Shown: one piece after another, positions 17,386 through 26,804 of the stretch
Layout of the letters: each line of letters starts with the position of its first letter
Position numbering within the stretch: position 1 is the stretch's first letter
DNA from: CBDDFV01 sp965227335
GTDB lineage: Bacteria > Planctomycetota > Phycisphaerae > Phycisphaerales > SM1A02
Direction: 5' to 3'
Length of the DNA stretch: 64,000 bases
NCBI GenBank assembly: GCA_965227335.1
Contig: CBDDFV010000001.1
Coordinates: forward strand, 1,054,001-1,118,000
Program-made: the position numbers and the translations under genes
The notes under the pieces: generated by a model
Seen by the model: only the letters and a program-made list of their open reading frames with translations
What the model was told of the DNA's origin: nothing
The model's database searches: none

Positions 17386-20300
17386 ACTGCGGTCTTCCTC
17401 GCTGGATGGCGTTCGTCGTCGCGGCGCTGGGCGTGGCGGCGGAGGCGGCGGCGCAGTCCGGATCCATCCGCGGCGTCGTGTACGACCGCGACTTCGAAGC
17501 GCCGGTGGCGCTGGCGACGGTGCGGATCATCGACGCGGAGACGCCCCGTGAAGTGCAGGCGGACGAAGACGGCCGGTATGCGTTCACGGACGTGCCGGCG
17601 GGCGTGTACAGCCTCGTGTTCAGCAAGTCGGGATACGCCCGGCAGGTGAAGTCGAACGTCGTGGTGACGTCCGGCGAGCTGACGGATGTGGACGTCTACC
17701 TGACCGGCGACTTCACCGACATGGAGGAGTTCGTGGTTCAGGACATCCGGCTCGGCGGCGGGGCGGAGGCGGGTCTGCTGGCCCTGCGGCTCGACAGCCC
17801 TGCGCTCCTCGACGCCATCAGCAGCGACCTCCTGCGTCGGGCGGGGGCCAGCAACGCGGCGGACGCCCTCACACTCGTCTCCGGCGCCACCGTGCTGGAC
17901 GGCAAGTTCGCGGTGATCCGCGGGCTGCCGGACCGGTACGTCAGCTCCCAGATCAACGGGATCCGGCTGCCCTCGGCGGACGAGGACACGCGGGCGGTGG
18001 AGCTCGACCAGTTCCCATCCGCCGTCATCCAGAACATCCAGATCGCCAAGACGTTCACGCCCGACCAGCAGGGGGACGCCTCGGGCGGGGCGGTGAACGT
18101 TCGTCTGCGCGGGATCCCGGAGGAGACCTTCTTCAAGTTCTCCGCCCAGGCCGGCTACAACCCGCAGGTCGGCGACCGGGCCGACTTCCTGACCTACGAG
18201 GGCGGCGGGCTTTCGCTGTTCGGCGACGCCGGGTCCGAACGCGACATTCCCGGGTTCATCGACGACCCGGACGATCCCGACGCCATGGTCCGCGACTTCA
18301 TGGGTGCGGTCGGGGTGACGCGGGGCCAGTCGCCGAACGACTACAAATGGTCCGCCGCGACGGGGGGCGTTCATGCGTTTGACACCGGACTGAAGATCGG
18401 CGGTCTCGCCAGCTTCTATTACGAGCGCGACAGTTCGTTTCATGACAACGGGATTGACGACAAGTTGTGGGTCACGACGCCGGGCGAGGGTCTGATCCCG
18501 CAGTTCGGCGAGGAGGAGCGCACCCAGCTCTTCGACATCACCGAAGCGTCGCAGGAGGTGCAGTGGGGGGCGCTGCTGACCGGCGGACTCGAATGGGAGG
18601 GACACGCGCTCGACGTCGTCTACCTCTACACGAGGGCCGCCCAGGACACGGCGACGCTGGCGGAGGATACGCGGGGCAAGTCGTACTACGTCTCGGAGGT
18701 CCTCGGGCTCGACAGCTACGACCCGAACGATCCGGAAGATCCCGCCAACAGCCCGAGCAACCGTGACTCGTTCCCGTATCTGCGCACGGAGACGCTCCTC
18801 TACGAGGAGCGGACGACCGAGACGATCCAGTTTGCGGGGACGCACGAGCTGCCGCTGCCCGTCGACGAGTTCGATTTCCCCGGCGTGATCGAACTCCAGC
18901 CGCTCGAACTCGACTGGTACTACGCGAAGAGCACGTCGATCTCGAACCAGCCGGACCGACGTCAGTTCGGTTCGTTGTGGCGGCCGAGTTCGCTCAACCC
19001 CGGCGTGCCGCCCTTCATTCCGCCGTTCGTGGAGCCGGCCGAGTTCTTCGCGCTGAAGCCGGACGAGAACATCTTCCTCGGCAATCTGCAGCGCATCTAC
19101 AAACGCATCGAGGAAGAGAGCGACCAGTACGCGTTCAATCTCCGTCTGCCGTTTGATCAGTGGTCGGATTCGGAGGGGTACGTCAAGGTCGGGTACTTCA
19201 ACGACGCTGTCGTCCGTCGCTTCGATCAGGACACGTTCTCGAACTTCAACGAAGTGCCGGAGCCGTCGTTCCAGGGCGACTTCGACGAGTTCTGGAGCCA
19301 GGTCTTCCCGTTCGAGGATCATCCGATCACGGACGGGCTGCCGGTGGACATCGACTATCGGGGCGAGCAGGACATCGAGGCGCTGTACGCCATGGTCGAT
19401 CTGCCCCTGAACCCCTCGCTCAACGTCATCGGCGGCGCGCGGTTCGAGTCGACGCGCATCACCACGATCAACAGCCCCGAGTTCAACGAGGACGGCGAGA
19501 ACTTCTCCCGGTTCATCCAAGAACTCGAGGACGGCACGCTCCAGGAGACGTTTCTCGGCGAGACGCCCGGCGCGGCGGACGTCGACTTCGCCCAGGAGGA
19601 CATCCTCCCCGCCATCGGCGTCGTCTACCGACCCACCGCCCAGATCACGCTGCGGGCGTCGTACAGCGAAACCGTCGCCCGGCAGACGTTCAAGGAGCTC
19701 ACCCCCATCCTGCAGCAGGAGTTCCTCGGCGGACCGATCTTCGTCGGCAATCCGAACCTTCAGATGTCGGCCGTCGAGAACTACGACCTGCGGCTTGACT
19801 ACACGCCGTACGACGGCGGCCTCTTCTCGATCTCGTGGTTCAACAAGAAGATCGAGAATCCCATCGAACTCGTACAGCGCCGGACGAGCTTCCAGTTCAC
19901 CCGCCCGGAGAACTTCCCGCGCGGCGAACTTGAAGGCGTCGAGATCGACGCCCGGCAGGAGATGGGGGCGATCGTGCCGTGGCTGTCCGGTCTGACGCTC
20001 GGCGCCAACGCCACGCTCATCGACTCGGAGGTCCAGCTTCAGCAACTTGACATCGAACAGCTCGAGTCGGTCGGCGCCCCGCAGACCACCCGGCAGCTCA
20101 CCAATGCGCCGGAGTTCCTCTACAACCTCTATCTCACCTACGACATCGAGGCGACCGGCACCCAGCTCGGTCTGTTCTACACGGTGCGCGGCGACGCCCT
20201 GGTGGCGGGGGCCGCCGCCGGCACGCAGGCCGAAGGCAACTTCATTCCCGACGTCTACGCCCGCGAGTTCGACACGCTGAACTTCAGCATCTCGCAGAAG

Positions 20301-20462
20301 ATCGGCGACTACATCACGTTGTCGTTCAAGGCGAAGAACCTCACCAACCCGAAGATCGAGACGGTCTACCGATCAGATTACATCGGCGACGACGTCGTCA
20401 ACACCTCCTTCACCAAAGGCATCGACTACTCGCTCGGCCTGAGCGTGCAGTCGACGTTCTGA
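17379..20462 (+). CDS. TonB-dependent outer-membrane receptor
   Basis: This is a 1027-residue receptor with a GTG start at 17379 (a second GTG follows at 17382). The signal peptide ends near residue 26 (AAAQ). A carboxypeptidase-regulatory-like domain (about 28-110, GVVYDRDFEAPVALATVRI) precedes a TonB-box-like MEEFVV. The plug domain is around residues 130-260 (VIRGLPDRYVSSQING; GDASGGAVNVRLRGI). A beta-barrel follows, ending in an aromatic terminal residue (SVQSTF), as outer-membrane barrels do. The RASYSETVARQTFKEL and NFSISQKIGDYITLSFKAKNL patterns are typical of barrel ends. It imports an unknown large substrate using energy from the TonB/ExbB/ExbD genes downstream in the same direction. 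The regulatory domain suggests a carbohydrate or polymer, but this is inference. Confidence 0.93.
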   Translation: MVNCGLPRWMAFVVAALGVAAEAAAQSGSIRGVVYDRDFEAPVALATVRIIDAETPREVQADEDGRYAFTDVPAGVYSLVFSKSGYARQVKSNVVVTSGELTDVDVYLTGDFTDMEEFVVQDIRLGGGAEAGLLALRLDSPALLDAISSDLLRRAGASNAADALTLVSGATVLDGKFAVIRGLPDRYVSSQINGIRLPSADEDTRAVELDQFPSAVIQNIQIAKTFTPDQQGDASGGAVNVRLRGIPEETFFKFSAQAGYNPQVGDRADFLTYEGGGLSLFGDAGSERDIPGFIDDPDDPDAMVRDFMGAVGVTRGQSPNDYKWSAATGGVHAFDTGLKIGGLASFYYERDSSFHDNGIDDKLWVTTPGEGLIPQFGEEERTQLFDITEASQEVQWGALLTGGLEWEGHALDVVYLYTRAAQDTATLAEDTRGKSYYVSEVLGLDSYDPNDPEDPANSPSNRDSFPYLRTETLLYEERTTETIQFAGTHELPLPVDEFDFPGVIELQPLELDWYYAKSTSISNQPDRRQFGSLWRPSSLNPGVPPFIPPFVEPAEFFALKPDENIFLGNLQRIYKRIEEESDQYAFNLRLPFDQWSDSEGYVKVGYFNDAVVRRFDQDTFSNFNEVPEPSFQGDFDEFWSQVFPFEDHPITDGLPVDIDYRGEQDIEALYAMVDLPLNPSLNVIGGARFESTRITTINSPEFNEDGENFSRFIQELEDGTLQETFLGETPGAADVDFAQEDILPAIGVVYRPTAQITLRASYSETVARQTFKELTPILQQEFLGGPIFVGNPNLQMSAVENYDLRLDYTPYDGGLFSISWFNKKIENPIELVQRRTSFQFTRPENFPRGELEGVEIDARQEMGAIVPWLSGLTLGANATLIDSEVQLQQLDIEQLESVGAPQTTRQLTNAPEFLYNLYLTYDIEATGTQLGLFYTVRGDALVAGAAAGTQAEGNFIPDVYAREFDTLNFSISQKIGDYITLSFKAKNLTNPKIETVYRSDYIGDDVVNTSFTKGIDYSLGLSVQSTF

Positions 20463-20478
20463 TCTCAGAGGCGAACCC

Positions 20479-21285
20479 ATGTCCTCGTTCATATATCGGT
20501 CTCCACAGGGCGGTCCTCGCCGTCGAATCACCGCCGCCGCCGCCGTCGGCCTGATGGCGACGGCCGTCGGCCTGAGCCTCGGGGCGGAGGACGACGGCGT
20601 CGACGCCGCCCGGGCCGTCATCGAGAAGTGGCAGGAAACCCGTCGCATCATCTCCAGTGAGAAACGCGACTGGGCGATCGGACGCGAGGTGCTCGAAGAA
20701 CGCATCGCGATCGTCGCCGATGAGATCGACGAACTGCGCGGCCGCATTGTCGAGACGCGGGAGAACGTGACCGCCAGCGAAGCCAAGCGAGCCGAACTCG
20801 CGGCGCGGAATGAAGCGCTGCGGGCGGCGTCCGCCGTGCTGGCGACGTCGATCGGCGACCTCGAGGCGCGGACTCGGTCGCTCATCGATCGCCTGCCGCG
20901 CCCGATCGTGGATCGTGTCGATCCGCTTGCGCGGCGGCTCCCGAACCCCGACGAGCCGGGCGACGCTTCGCTCTCTGAGCGCTACGCGAACGTCATCGGG
21001 ATCCTCAATGAAATCGACAAGTTCAATCGCGAAGTGCACGTCGTCAGTGAGTCACGCACGCTTGCGAGCGGCGCCACGGCCGTGGTGGAGGTGATGTACG
21101 TCGGACTCGGTCACGCGTACTACGTCACGGAGAAGCGCGACGCCGCGGGGATCGGCCGCCCGGGCCCGGACGGCTGGACCTGGACTCCGGTCAATCAGGC
21201 CGCCGACGCCGTCGCGCAGGCCATCGCCGTACAGAAGAACGAGGCCCCCGCTGCGTTCACGCCCCTTCCGATCAAGATGAACTGA
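20479..21285 (+). CDS. DUF3450-like periplasmic coiled-coil protein
   Basis: This 268-residue protein has a signal-like N-terminus (GLMATAVGLSLGA around residues 25-38), a coiled coil at about 45-130 (EVLEERIAIVADEIDELRG; ASEAKRAELAARNEAL) and a globular C-terminal half (VVEVMYVGLGHAYYVTEK; GWTWTPVNQAADAV). Order and neighbours match the proteobacterial cluster of TonB receptor, DUF3450 protein, TtpC, ExbB, ExbD, TonB and TPR protein. In that cluster the DUF3450 protein probably couples the motor to the receptor across the periplasm. The family call rests on architecture and context. It begins 16 bases after the receptor stop. Confidence 0.75.
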   Translation: MSSFIYRSPQGGPRRRITAAAAVGLMATAVGLSLGAEDDGVDAARAVIEKWQETRRIISSEKRDWAIGREVLEERIAIVADEIDELRGRIVETRENVTASEAKRAELAARNEALRAASAVLATSIGDLEARTRSLIDRLPRPIVDRVDPLARRLPNPDEPGDASLSERYANVIGILNEIDKFNREVHVVSESRTLASGATAVVEVMYVGLGHAYYVTEKRDAAGIGRPGPDGWTWTPVNQAADAVAQAIAVQKNEAPAAFTPLPIKMN

Positions 21286-21291
21286 CCGCCC

Positions 21292-22944
21292 ATGCCAGGC
21301 ACACCCATCATGAACGCACGACCGCTCATCATCGCCCTGCTCGTCCTGCTGCCGGTGCTCGGCGCGGCGCCCGCCCACGGACGCGACGACGACGCCCCGG
21401 ACGGATTCGAGGAAGCCCGCACCTCCCTCCAGCAGAAACTGGAGGATGCGCTCGCCGAACTCACCGATCTTCGGGAGACGATCGCGGCGGAGCAGATCCC
21501 GCTCTCCCGGGAACTGACGGCCCTCGAGTCCGAACTGAGCGGCGTTCGCGCGGAGTTCCTCGAGGCATCGCGCGCCCGCGACCAACGCGCATTGACGCTC
21601 AGCAATCTCCAGGCCGAGATCAAGTCGCGTCAGGAAGAGTCCGCCTATCTGGCCGGACTGCTCGGCGAATACGTACGCAACTTCGATTCGCGTCTCCACA
21701 TCGCCGAGCGGGCGCGCTACGAAGCGGAGGTTCGCGAGGCGCTGCGGGCGGCGGAGGCGGGCACCGACGACGAGGCGGTCAACGAAGCCCAGATCAACGT
21801 CGTCACGTCCGCACTTGGTCGACTGGAGGACATGCTGGGCGGCGTGCGATTCGAGGGCTCGGCCGTCGACGACGAGGGACTCGTCCAGCCCGGGGTCTAC
21901 GTCATGCTCGGGCCCGCCGCGCTGTTCCGATCGGCGGACGGCGCACACATCGGGGCGGTTGACCAGAAGACGGGATCGCTCGAACCGCGGGTGATACCGT
22001 TCCGGGATCCAACGCACGCGGCGGCGGCGGCGCAGGTGATCACGAGCCTGACGGGGAGCTTTCCGCTGGACCCGACGCTCGGCGCCGCGCACGTGATTGA
22101 AGCGACGCAGGACACGCTCTGGCAGCACGTGCAGAAGGGCGGTCCGGTGATGATCCCGATCTTCGTCCTCGCCGGGGCGGCGCTGCTCGTCGCGATCTAC
22201 AAGTGGATCGCCCTGTCGCTCATCCGGCGTCCCTCCCGTCGACGCGTCAACGAACTGCTGCGCGCGGTGGGGCGACGTGATCATGCCGTCGCACGTCAGG
22301 CGGTGAAGGCGATCCAGGGGCCGGCGGGCGAGATGCTCGCGGCGGGGGTGGACCATCTCGACGAGCCGCGCGAACTCATCGAGGAGGTCATGTACGAGAA
22401 GGTGCTGACCACGCGTCTGAAGGCGAACCGCATGCTGCCCTTCATCGCGATCAGCGCCGCCGCGGCGCCGCTGCTGGGACTGCTCGGCACGGTCACCGGC
22501 ATCATCAACACGTTCAAGCTGATCACGGTGTTCGGGACCGGCGATGTGAAGACTCTGTCGGGGGGCATCTCCGAAGCCCTCATCACCACGAAGTTCGGCC
22601 TGATCGTGGCGATTCCGTCGCTGTTGCTCCACGCCTTCCTCGCGCGGCGGGCCCGGGGCGTCGTTGATCAGATGGAGCAGTCCGCCATTCTGTTCACCAA
22701 CGAAGTCGGCAGGGCCCAGGCGCAGGCGGCGCGACGTCGGTCGGCGGCGTCGCGGTCGGTCGCCGCGCCGGCCGGTCCGAGGGACCCTGACGGCGAGGCC
22801 GACGCTTCGGAACTGATAACGGATGACGAGTTCTTCGGTCGGACGCCCGAGCGCGAGGAGGTGCAGGCGCATGTCAAGGAGGCCCTGGTCGATCTGCTCA
22901 CGCCCGCCGTGCGGGAGAGCATCGAACGCCGGCCGGTGAGCTGA
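21292..22944 (+). CDS. TtpC-like long MotA/TolQ/ExbB proton-channel protein
   Basis: This 550-residue protein is about twice the length of ordinary ExbB. After a signal peptide (MNARPLIIALLVLLPVLG, from the ATG at 21310; the ATG at 21292 is also possible) comes a periplasmic coiled coil (about 40-130) and a globular segment to about residue 275. The MotA/TolQ/ExbB part follows: one helix at about 285-305 (IPIFVLAGAALLVAIYKW), then the conserved pair with PLLGLLGTVTGIINTF and ISEALITTKFGLIVAIPSLL. The C-terminal 100 residues are charged and cytoplasmic. The same build is known for TtpC of the Vibrio TonB2 system, which is needed together with ExbB, ExbD and TonB. It lies six bases after the DUF3450-like gene. 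Confidence 0.88.
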   Translation: MPGTPIMNARPLIIALLVLLPVLGAAPAHGRDDDAPDGFEEARTSLQQKLEDALAELTDLRETIAAEQIPLSRELTALESELSGVRAEFLEASRARDQRALTLSNLQAEIKSRQEESAYLAGLLGEYVRNFDSRLHIAERARYEAEVREALRAAEAGTDDEAVNEAQINVVTSALGRLEDMLGGVRFEGSAVDDEGLVQPGVYVMLGPAALFRSADGAHIGAVDQKTGSLEPRVIPFRDPTHAAAAAQVITSLTGSFPLDPTLGAAHVIEATQDTLWQHVQKGGPVMIPIFVLAGAALLVAIYKWIALSLIRRPSRRRVNELLRAVGRRDHAVARQAVKAIQGPAGEMLAAGVDHLDEPRELIEEVMYEKVLTTRLKANRMLPFIAISAAAAPLLGLLGTVTGIINTFKLITVFGTGDVKTLSGGISEALITTKFGLIVAIPSLLLHAFLARRARGVVDQMEQSAILFTNEVGRAQAQAARRRSAASRSVAAPAGPRDPDGEADASELITDDEFFGRTPEREEVQAHVKEALVDLLTPAVRESIERRPVS

Positions 22945-22957
22945 ACGGAGCCTCCGC

Positions 22958-23593
22958 ATGGACACCCTGCAGACTCAACTTCGGACGTTGTTCACCGACG
23001 CGGTGGACATCTGGCTCGACGGCGGATGGGCGATGCTCGCCATCGCGCTGGTGGCGATGGTGATGTTCGGGCTCGGCGTCAACATCTGGCTGCGTCTTCG
23101 GGCCATGTCGGTCCGCGTCAACGAGCGGACGTGGCGCCGATGGATCGAACATCCGGCCCAGCGGAATGGCCATGTCGGCCGGCTGCTCGACCGCACGGAC
23201 GGGGCCCGCTCGCTTCGGGACGTGGCCGGCGTGTTTCATCAGTTGCGGGCGGCGGAGCTGGCGCCGTTCAAGCGGGAGCTGAAGGTCATGAAGATCTGCG
23301 TCGGCGCGGCGCCCCTGCTGGGACTGCTCGGGACCGTCACCGGCATGCTCGCCACCTTCGGCGCTCTGGCGTCCGGATCGGGCGGCGAGAAGACGATGAG
23401 CATGGTGGCGGGCGGCATCTCTGAAGCCCTCATCACCACGGAGACCGGGCTCGTCGTCGCGTTGCCCGGACTGTTCTTCCAGTATCAGCTGTCGCGCCGG
23501 CACGAACGCTACCAGGCGTTCCTCGCCCAGCTCGAGTCGGTGTGCGCGCAGCATGTGTATCGAAACGTGATTCGCACGAGCGCCGCGGCCTGA
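22958..23593 (+). CDS. exbB: ExbB proton-channel subunit
   Basis: This 211-residue ExbB/TolQ-type protein has an N-terminal helix (residues 23-43, GWAMLAIALVAMVMFGLGV), a cytoplasmic loop, and the family core APLLGLLGTVTGMLATF plus ISEALITTETGLVVALPGLF. GGAG lies seven bases before the ATG. With ExbD it forms the proton-driven motor that energises TonB. It follows the TtpC-like gene by 13 bases, and the two channel cores are clearly related. The locus therefore encodes two different ExbB-type proteins for one receptor, as in TonB2 systems. Confidence 0.92.
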   Translation: MDTLQTQLRTLFTDAVDIWLDGGWAMLAIALVAMVMFGLGVNIWLRLRAMSVRVNERTWRRWIEHPAQRNGHVGRLLDRTDGARSLRDVAGVFHQLRAAELAPFKRELKVMKICVGAAPLLGLLGTVTGMLATFGALASGSGGEKTMSMVAGGISEALITTETGLVVALPGLFFQYQLSRRHERYQAFLAQLESVCAQHVYRNVIRTSAAA

Positions 23594-23632
23594 TCGACGC
23601 CGCCCGCCGTGTGATCGATCGAGGAGACGATC

Positions 23633-24046
23633 ATGGGACGATTCCGTGACCTGCACGCCGACGACGGCGCCGACACCGGCATCGACATGTCGCCGCTGAT
23701 CGACTGCGTGTTCATCCTGCTCATCTTCTTCATCGTCACCACCACCTTCGTGGAGGAGACCGGGGTCGATGTCGACAAGCCGCTGGCGATGTCGGCGGAA
23801 CGTCTCGAGAAGACCAGCATCCTGATCGCCCTCACCGCCAGCGGCGACGTCGTTTACGGGGGACGCAGCATCGGGATCAGCGGGATTCAGCCTCTGGTGA
23901 AGCGCATGCTGATGAAAGAGGTCGTTCCGGTCATCGTGCAGGCGGACCAGAATTCCGAGTCCAGCCTGCTCGTCCGCGTCATCGGCGAAGCGAAGCTCGC
24001 CGGGGCGAAACGGGTCAGCGTGTCCACGCAGGCCGGCGTCAGGTAA
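23633..24046 (+). CDS. exbD: ExbD motor subunit, first copy
   Basis: This 137-residue ExbD/TolR protein carries the single transmembrane helix MSPLIDCVFILLIFFIVTT with the proton-path aspartate at Asp24. A periplasmic domain follows (VPVIVQADQNSESSLLVRVI). The SD is GAGGAG. It pairs with ExbB to drive TonB. It is very similar to the next gene over the first 45 residues and diverges after that. The length is normal for the family. Confidence 0.92.
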   Translation: MGRFRDLHADDGADTGIDMSPLIDCVFILLIFFIVTTTFVEETGVDVDKPLAMSAERLEKTSILIALTASGDVVYGGRSIGISGIQPLVKRMLMKEVVPVIVQADQNSESSLLVRVIGEAKLAGAKRVSVSTQAGVR

Positions 24047-24067
24047 AGCGGGAGGAGAGCGGCCACC

Positions 24068-24481
24068 ATGGGACGATTCCGTGACATGAGTACTGATGAC
24101 GGCTCCGACACCGGGGTCGATATGTCGCCGCTGATCGACTGCGTGTTCATCCTGCTCATCTTCTTCATCGTGACGACGACATTCATCGAGGAAGACGGGA
24201 TCGAAGTCGACCGGCCGGAGGCGGCGGCGGCGACGAACACCGAGAGCACGAGCGTCATCCTGCGCCTCACCGCCAAGGGCGAGGTGTGGCACGAACGCCG
24301 TTCCATCGGACTCAGCGGCGTCCAGCCGCTCGTCACGCGGGCCGTGCAGCGGGATGACGAGAATGTCCCAGTGATCGTGCAGGCACAGGAAGGCGCCCGC
24401 TCCGGCCTGCTCGTGCGCGTCGTCGACGAGGCGAGACTCGCCGGGGCGAAGAATGTCAATGTGGCGAATCAGTCTGGTTAA
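24068..24481 (+). CDS. exbD: ExbD motor subunit, second copy
   Basis: This is a second 137-residue ExbD that starts 21 bases after the first, with SD GGAGGAG. The N-terminus (MGRFRDMSTDDGSDTGVDM) and the helix with Asp24 are almost the same as in the first copy. The periplasmic part differs (NVPVIVQAQEGARSGLLVRV). A tandem duplication is the simplest origin. Two ExbD proteins could form a mixed dimer inside the ExbB pentamer, or serve the two ExbB types separately; the sequence does not decide. Confidence 0.92.
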   Translation: MGRFRDMSTDDGSDTGVDMSPLIDCVFILLIFFIVTTTFIEEDGIEVDRPEAAAATNTESTSVILRLTAKGEVWHERRSIGLSGVQPLVTRAVQRDDENVPVIVQAQEGARSGLLVRVVDEARLAGAKNVNVANQSG

Positions 24482-24502
24482 GGGCCTCGCGGGAGAATCG
24501 TC

Positions 24503-25162
24503 ATGCTGCTCGGAAAGATCAGACACTTCGGCCTGACCGCGCTGTGGCGGATCACGGTCGTCGCCGGCGCCGCGGTCCTGACCCTGCTGACATTCCTCGT
24601 CCTTCCGCTCATGCAGTCGATCAACAAGCCGCCGGTCAATCAGACGGTCTTCACCGACCTCAGTGTCGCCAACATCCCGCCGCCCCCGCCCCCTCCCGAA
24701 CCGGAGCCGGAGGAGGAAGAGGAGCCGGAGCCCGAACTCGAGGACGCTCCGGAAGATCTGCCGCCGCTCGACCTCAGCCAGCTTGAACTCATCCTCGGCG
24801 ACGGACTCGGGGCGGGGGTGGGCGGCGATTTCGCGGTGAAGATCAACACCCCCGCCGAGACCGGCGGGTCGGACGCGATCTTCAATGAGTCCGACCTGGA
24901 CCAGCGCCCCCGGACGCTCTATCAGCCCGGGCCCCAGATGACCCCGCGCGTCCGCAAGGCGGGCGGGGGTCAGGTGTTCGTGATCTTCATCGTCGACGAA
25001 CGCGGACGCGTGCAGGACGCCCGCGTCCAGCGGTCGACCAATCCAATCCTCGATACGCCCGCCCTGAACGCCGTCAAGCAGTGGAAATTCGAACCCGGAA
25101 AACGGCGCGGCGAACCCGTGCGCTTTCGCATGCGTGTGCCCGTGACCTTCCCGAAAGGCTGA
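24503..25162 (+). CDS. tonB: TonB energy-transducing protein
   Basis: This 219-residue protein has an N-terminal membrane anchor (about 14-37, LWRITVVAGAAVLTLLTF), a proline/glutamate stretch (PPPPPPPEPEPEEEEEPEPE, about residues 57-78) able to cross the periplasm, and a C-terminal TonB domain (about 150-219: QVFVIFIVDERGRVQDARV; NAVKQWKFEPGKRRGEPV). The short length and acidic, not lysine-rich, spacer fit the TonB2 type. It is coupled with the ExbB/ExbD genes upstream and transmits energy to the receptor encoded at 17379. Confidence 0.93.
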   Translation: MLLGKIRHFGLTALWRITVVAGAAVLTLLTFLVLPLMQSINKPPVNQTVFTDLSVANIPPPPPPPEPEPEEEEEPEPELEDAPEDLPPLDLSQLELILGDGLGAGVGGDFAVKINTPAETGGSDAIFNESDLDQRPRTLYQPGPQMTPRVRKAGGGQVFVIFIVDERGRVQDARVQRSTNPILDTPALNAVKQWKFEPGKRRGEPVRFRMRVPVTFPKG

Positions 25163-25167
25163 TCGAC

Positions 25168-26718
25168 ATGATTCGCTCGCTCTCCGTCCTGAGTCTCGCC
25201 CTGTGCCCGCTGTTCATCGCCGCGGCGCTGTTTCCACCGGCCACGCCTGCGGCGACCGGATCCTCGTCGATGTCGACGTCGAGTGTCAGAACGCCCGGTC
25301 CTGAGTCGGGACTGCCGCTCCCGGTGCGGGCGATGATGCTCGCCGCCGCCGCGCAGTCCGGCGCGGCCCCGCTTGACGCGCCGCGTCTGAGCTACTTCGA
25401 ACTCGGCGTCTGGAACACGCAGGCGTTCCAACGACGATTCGCCGAGAGCTATCTCGCCGCCAGCGAGGTCGAGCCGACGCTCAGTCGCAAGGAGCGGGAG
25501 GTCATGGTCGAGATTGCCGGATACATTTCCGCCGAGGATTTTGATAAGGCGACGGAGCTGCTGGAGAAGGAGCTGCGCAGCGCGGCCGCGAGCGCGGTGT
25601 TCGATTTCACGCTCGGCAACATTCACTTTCAGGGCGAACGTCTGGACGAAGCGGCGGCGGCGTACGAGAACGCGATCAACAAGTTCGGGCGCTTCCGCCG
25701 CGCTCACAAGAACCTCGGACTGATCCGCGTGCGTCAACGTTCGTTCGCCGACGCGATCGATCCGCTGACCGAGGTGATCGAACTGGGCGGCGGCGACTCG
25801 GACATCTACGGTCTCCTCGGCTATGCATACGCGAACATCGGCGCGCATCTCGCGGCCGAGTCCGGCTACCGCATGGCGATGCTGCTTGATCCCGCGACCG
25901 ACGACTGGAAGATGGGGCTGGCCCGCAGTCTCTTCCAGCAGCAGCGATTCGGCGAAGCGGCGGCGCTGATCGGCGGCCTCCTCAGCGAGACGCCTGATCG
26001 CGCGGACCTCTGGCTGCTGCAGGCGAACGCCTTCATCGGCATGAACGAGCCCCTGCGGGCGGCGGAGAACTACGAGATCGTCGACGGACTCGGCGGCTCC
26101 ACCGCCGACAGCCTCAACCTGCTTGGCGACATCTACGTCAACGAAGGGCTCTTCCAGTCCGCGGTCGCGGCGTATCTGCGGGCGCTGGATCTCGATCCGG
26201 CCCTTGGCGTCGATCGCGCCGTGCGGGCGGCGAAGATCATGGCCGCCCGTAACGCACTCGATGAGACCGCCGCGCTCGTCATCGGTCTCGACGAGGCCCG
26301 CCGCGCCGAACTGTCCGACGGCCAGCGCAAGGAGCTGCTCCGGATCCGGGCCCGCGTGGCGGCGGGACGGGGCGACGCCGGCGATGCAGAGGCCGCCATC
26401 CTTCGCGAGATCATCGAACTCGACCCGCTTGACGGCGACGCCCTCATCAAACTCGGCCGCTACCACTTTGACCGCGCGGCTCGCATCAGCAACGACGACA
26501 TTCGGAACGAAACGTATCAGCGGGCGGTCTTTTACTTCCAGCGAGCCGAGTCGCTCCCTGACTTCGAGGCTGACGCGAAAGTCGGACACGGCAAGGTGCT
26601 CATCAAGCTCGACCGCCGCCAGGACGCCCTCCGTCTCTTCCGCGCCGCGAACGAGTTGAAGCCCCGCGAAGACCTGCGGGCGTTCATCGAACAACTCGAG
26701 CGCCGGGTCCGAAGGTAA
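25168..26718 (+). CDS. Tetratricopeptide-repeat protein closing the TonB operon
   Basis: The start is at 25168, five bases after the tonB stop, with AAAGG upstream; 516 residues. The signal peptide MIRSLSVLSLALCPLFIAAA is followed by a Ser/Thr/Pro-rich linker. TPR units run from about residue 95 to the end (FDFTLGNIHFQGERLDEAA; LLGYAYANIGAHLAAESGYR; GDIYVNEGLFQSAVAAYLRA; KVLIKLDRRQDALRLFRAA). TPR proteins occupy this last position in the TtpC-type TonB clusters of proteobacteria and probably organise the periplasmic complex. The operon ends here. Confidence 0.85.
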   Translation: MIRSLSVLSLALCPLFIAAALFPPATPAATGSSSMSTSSVRTPGPESGLPLPVRAMMLAAAAQSGAAPLDAPRLSYFELGVWNTQAFQRRFAESYLAASEVEPTLSRKEREVMVEIAGYISAEDFDKATELLEKELRSAAASAVFDFTLGNIHFQGERLDEAAAAYENAINKFGRFRRAHKNLGLIRVRQRSFADAIDPLTEVIELGGGDSDIYGLLGYAYANIGAHLAAESGYRMAMLLDPATDDWKMGLARSLFQQQRFGEAAALIGGLLSETPDRADLWLLQANAFIGMNEPLRAAENYEIVDGLGGSTADSLNLLGDIYVNEGLFQSAVAAYLRALDLDPALGVDRAVRAAKIMAARNALDETAALVIGLDEARRAELSDGQRKELLRIRARVAAGRGDAGDAEAAILREIIELDPLDGDALIKLGRYHFDRAARISNDDIRNETYQRAVFYFQRAESLPDFEADAKVGHGKVLIKLDRRQDALRLFRAANELKPREDLRAFIEQLERRVRR

Positions 26719-26804
26719 GGCGGTACGAAACGATCAGCCGACTTCACAATCGCCTGCACCCACGTCCGGGCGGTCCGGATGTCCAGAGATGGGTGAGACG
26801 GTCC

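Noticed and set aside
17310..20045. Long minus-strand frame opposite the TonB receptor
   Set aside because: It is a shadow frame caused by high GC3; composition is Arg/Val/Asp-rich without domains, while the plus-strand receptor is unmistakable. The same applies to the frames at 6718-8676, 9643-11976, 22898-24526 and 44083-46506.
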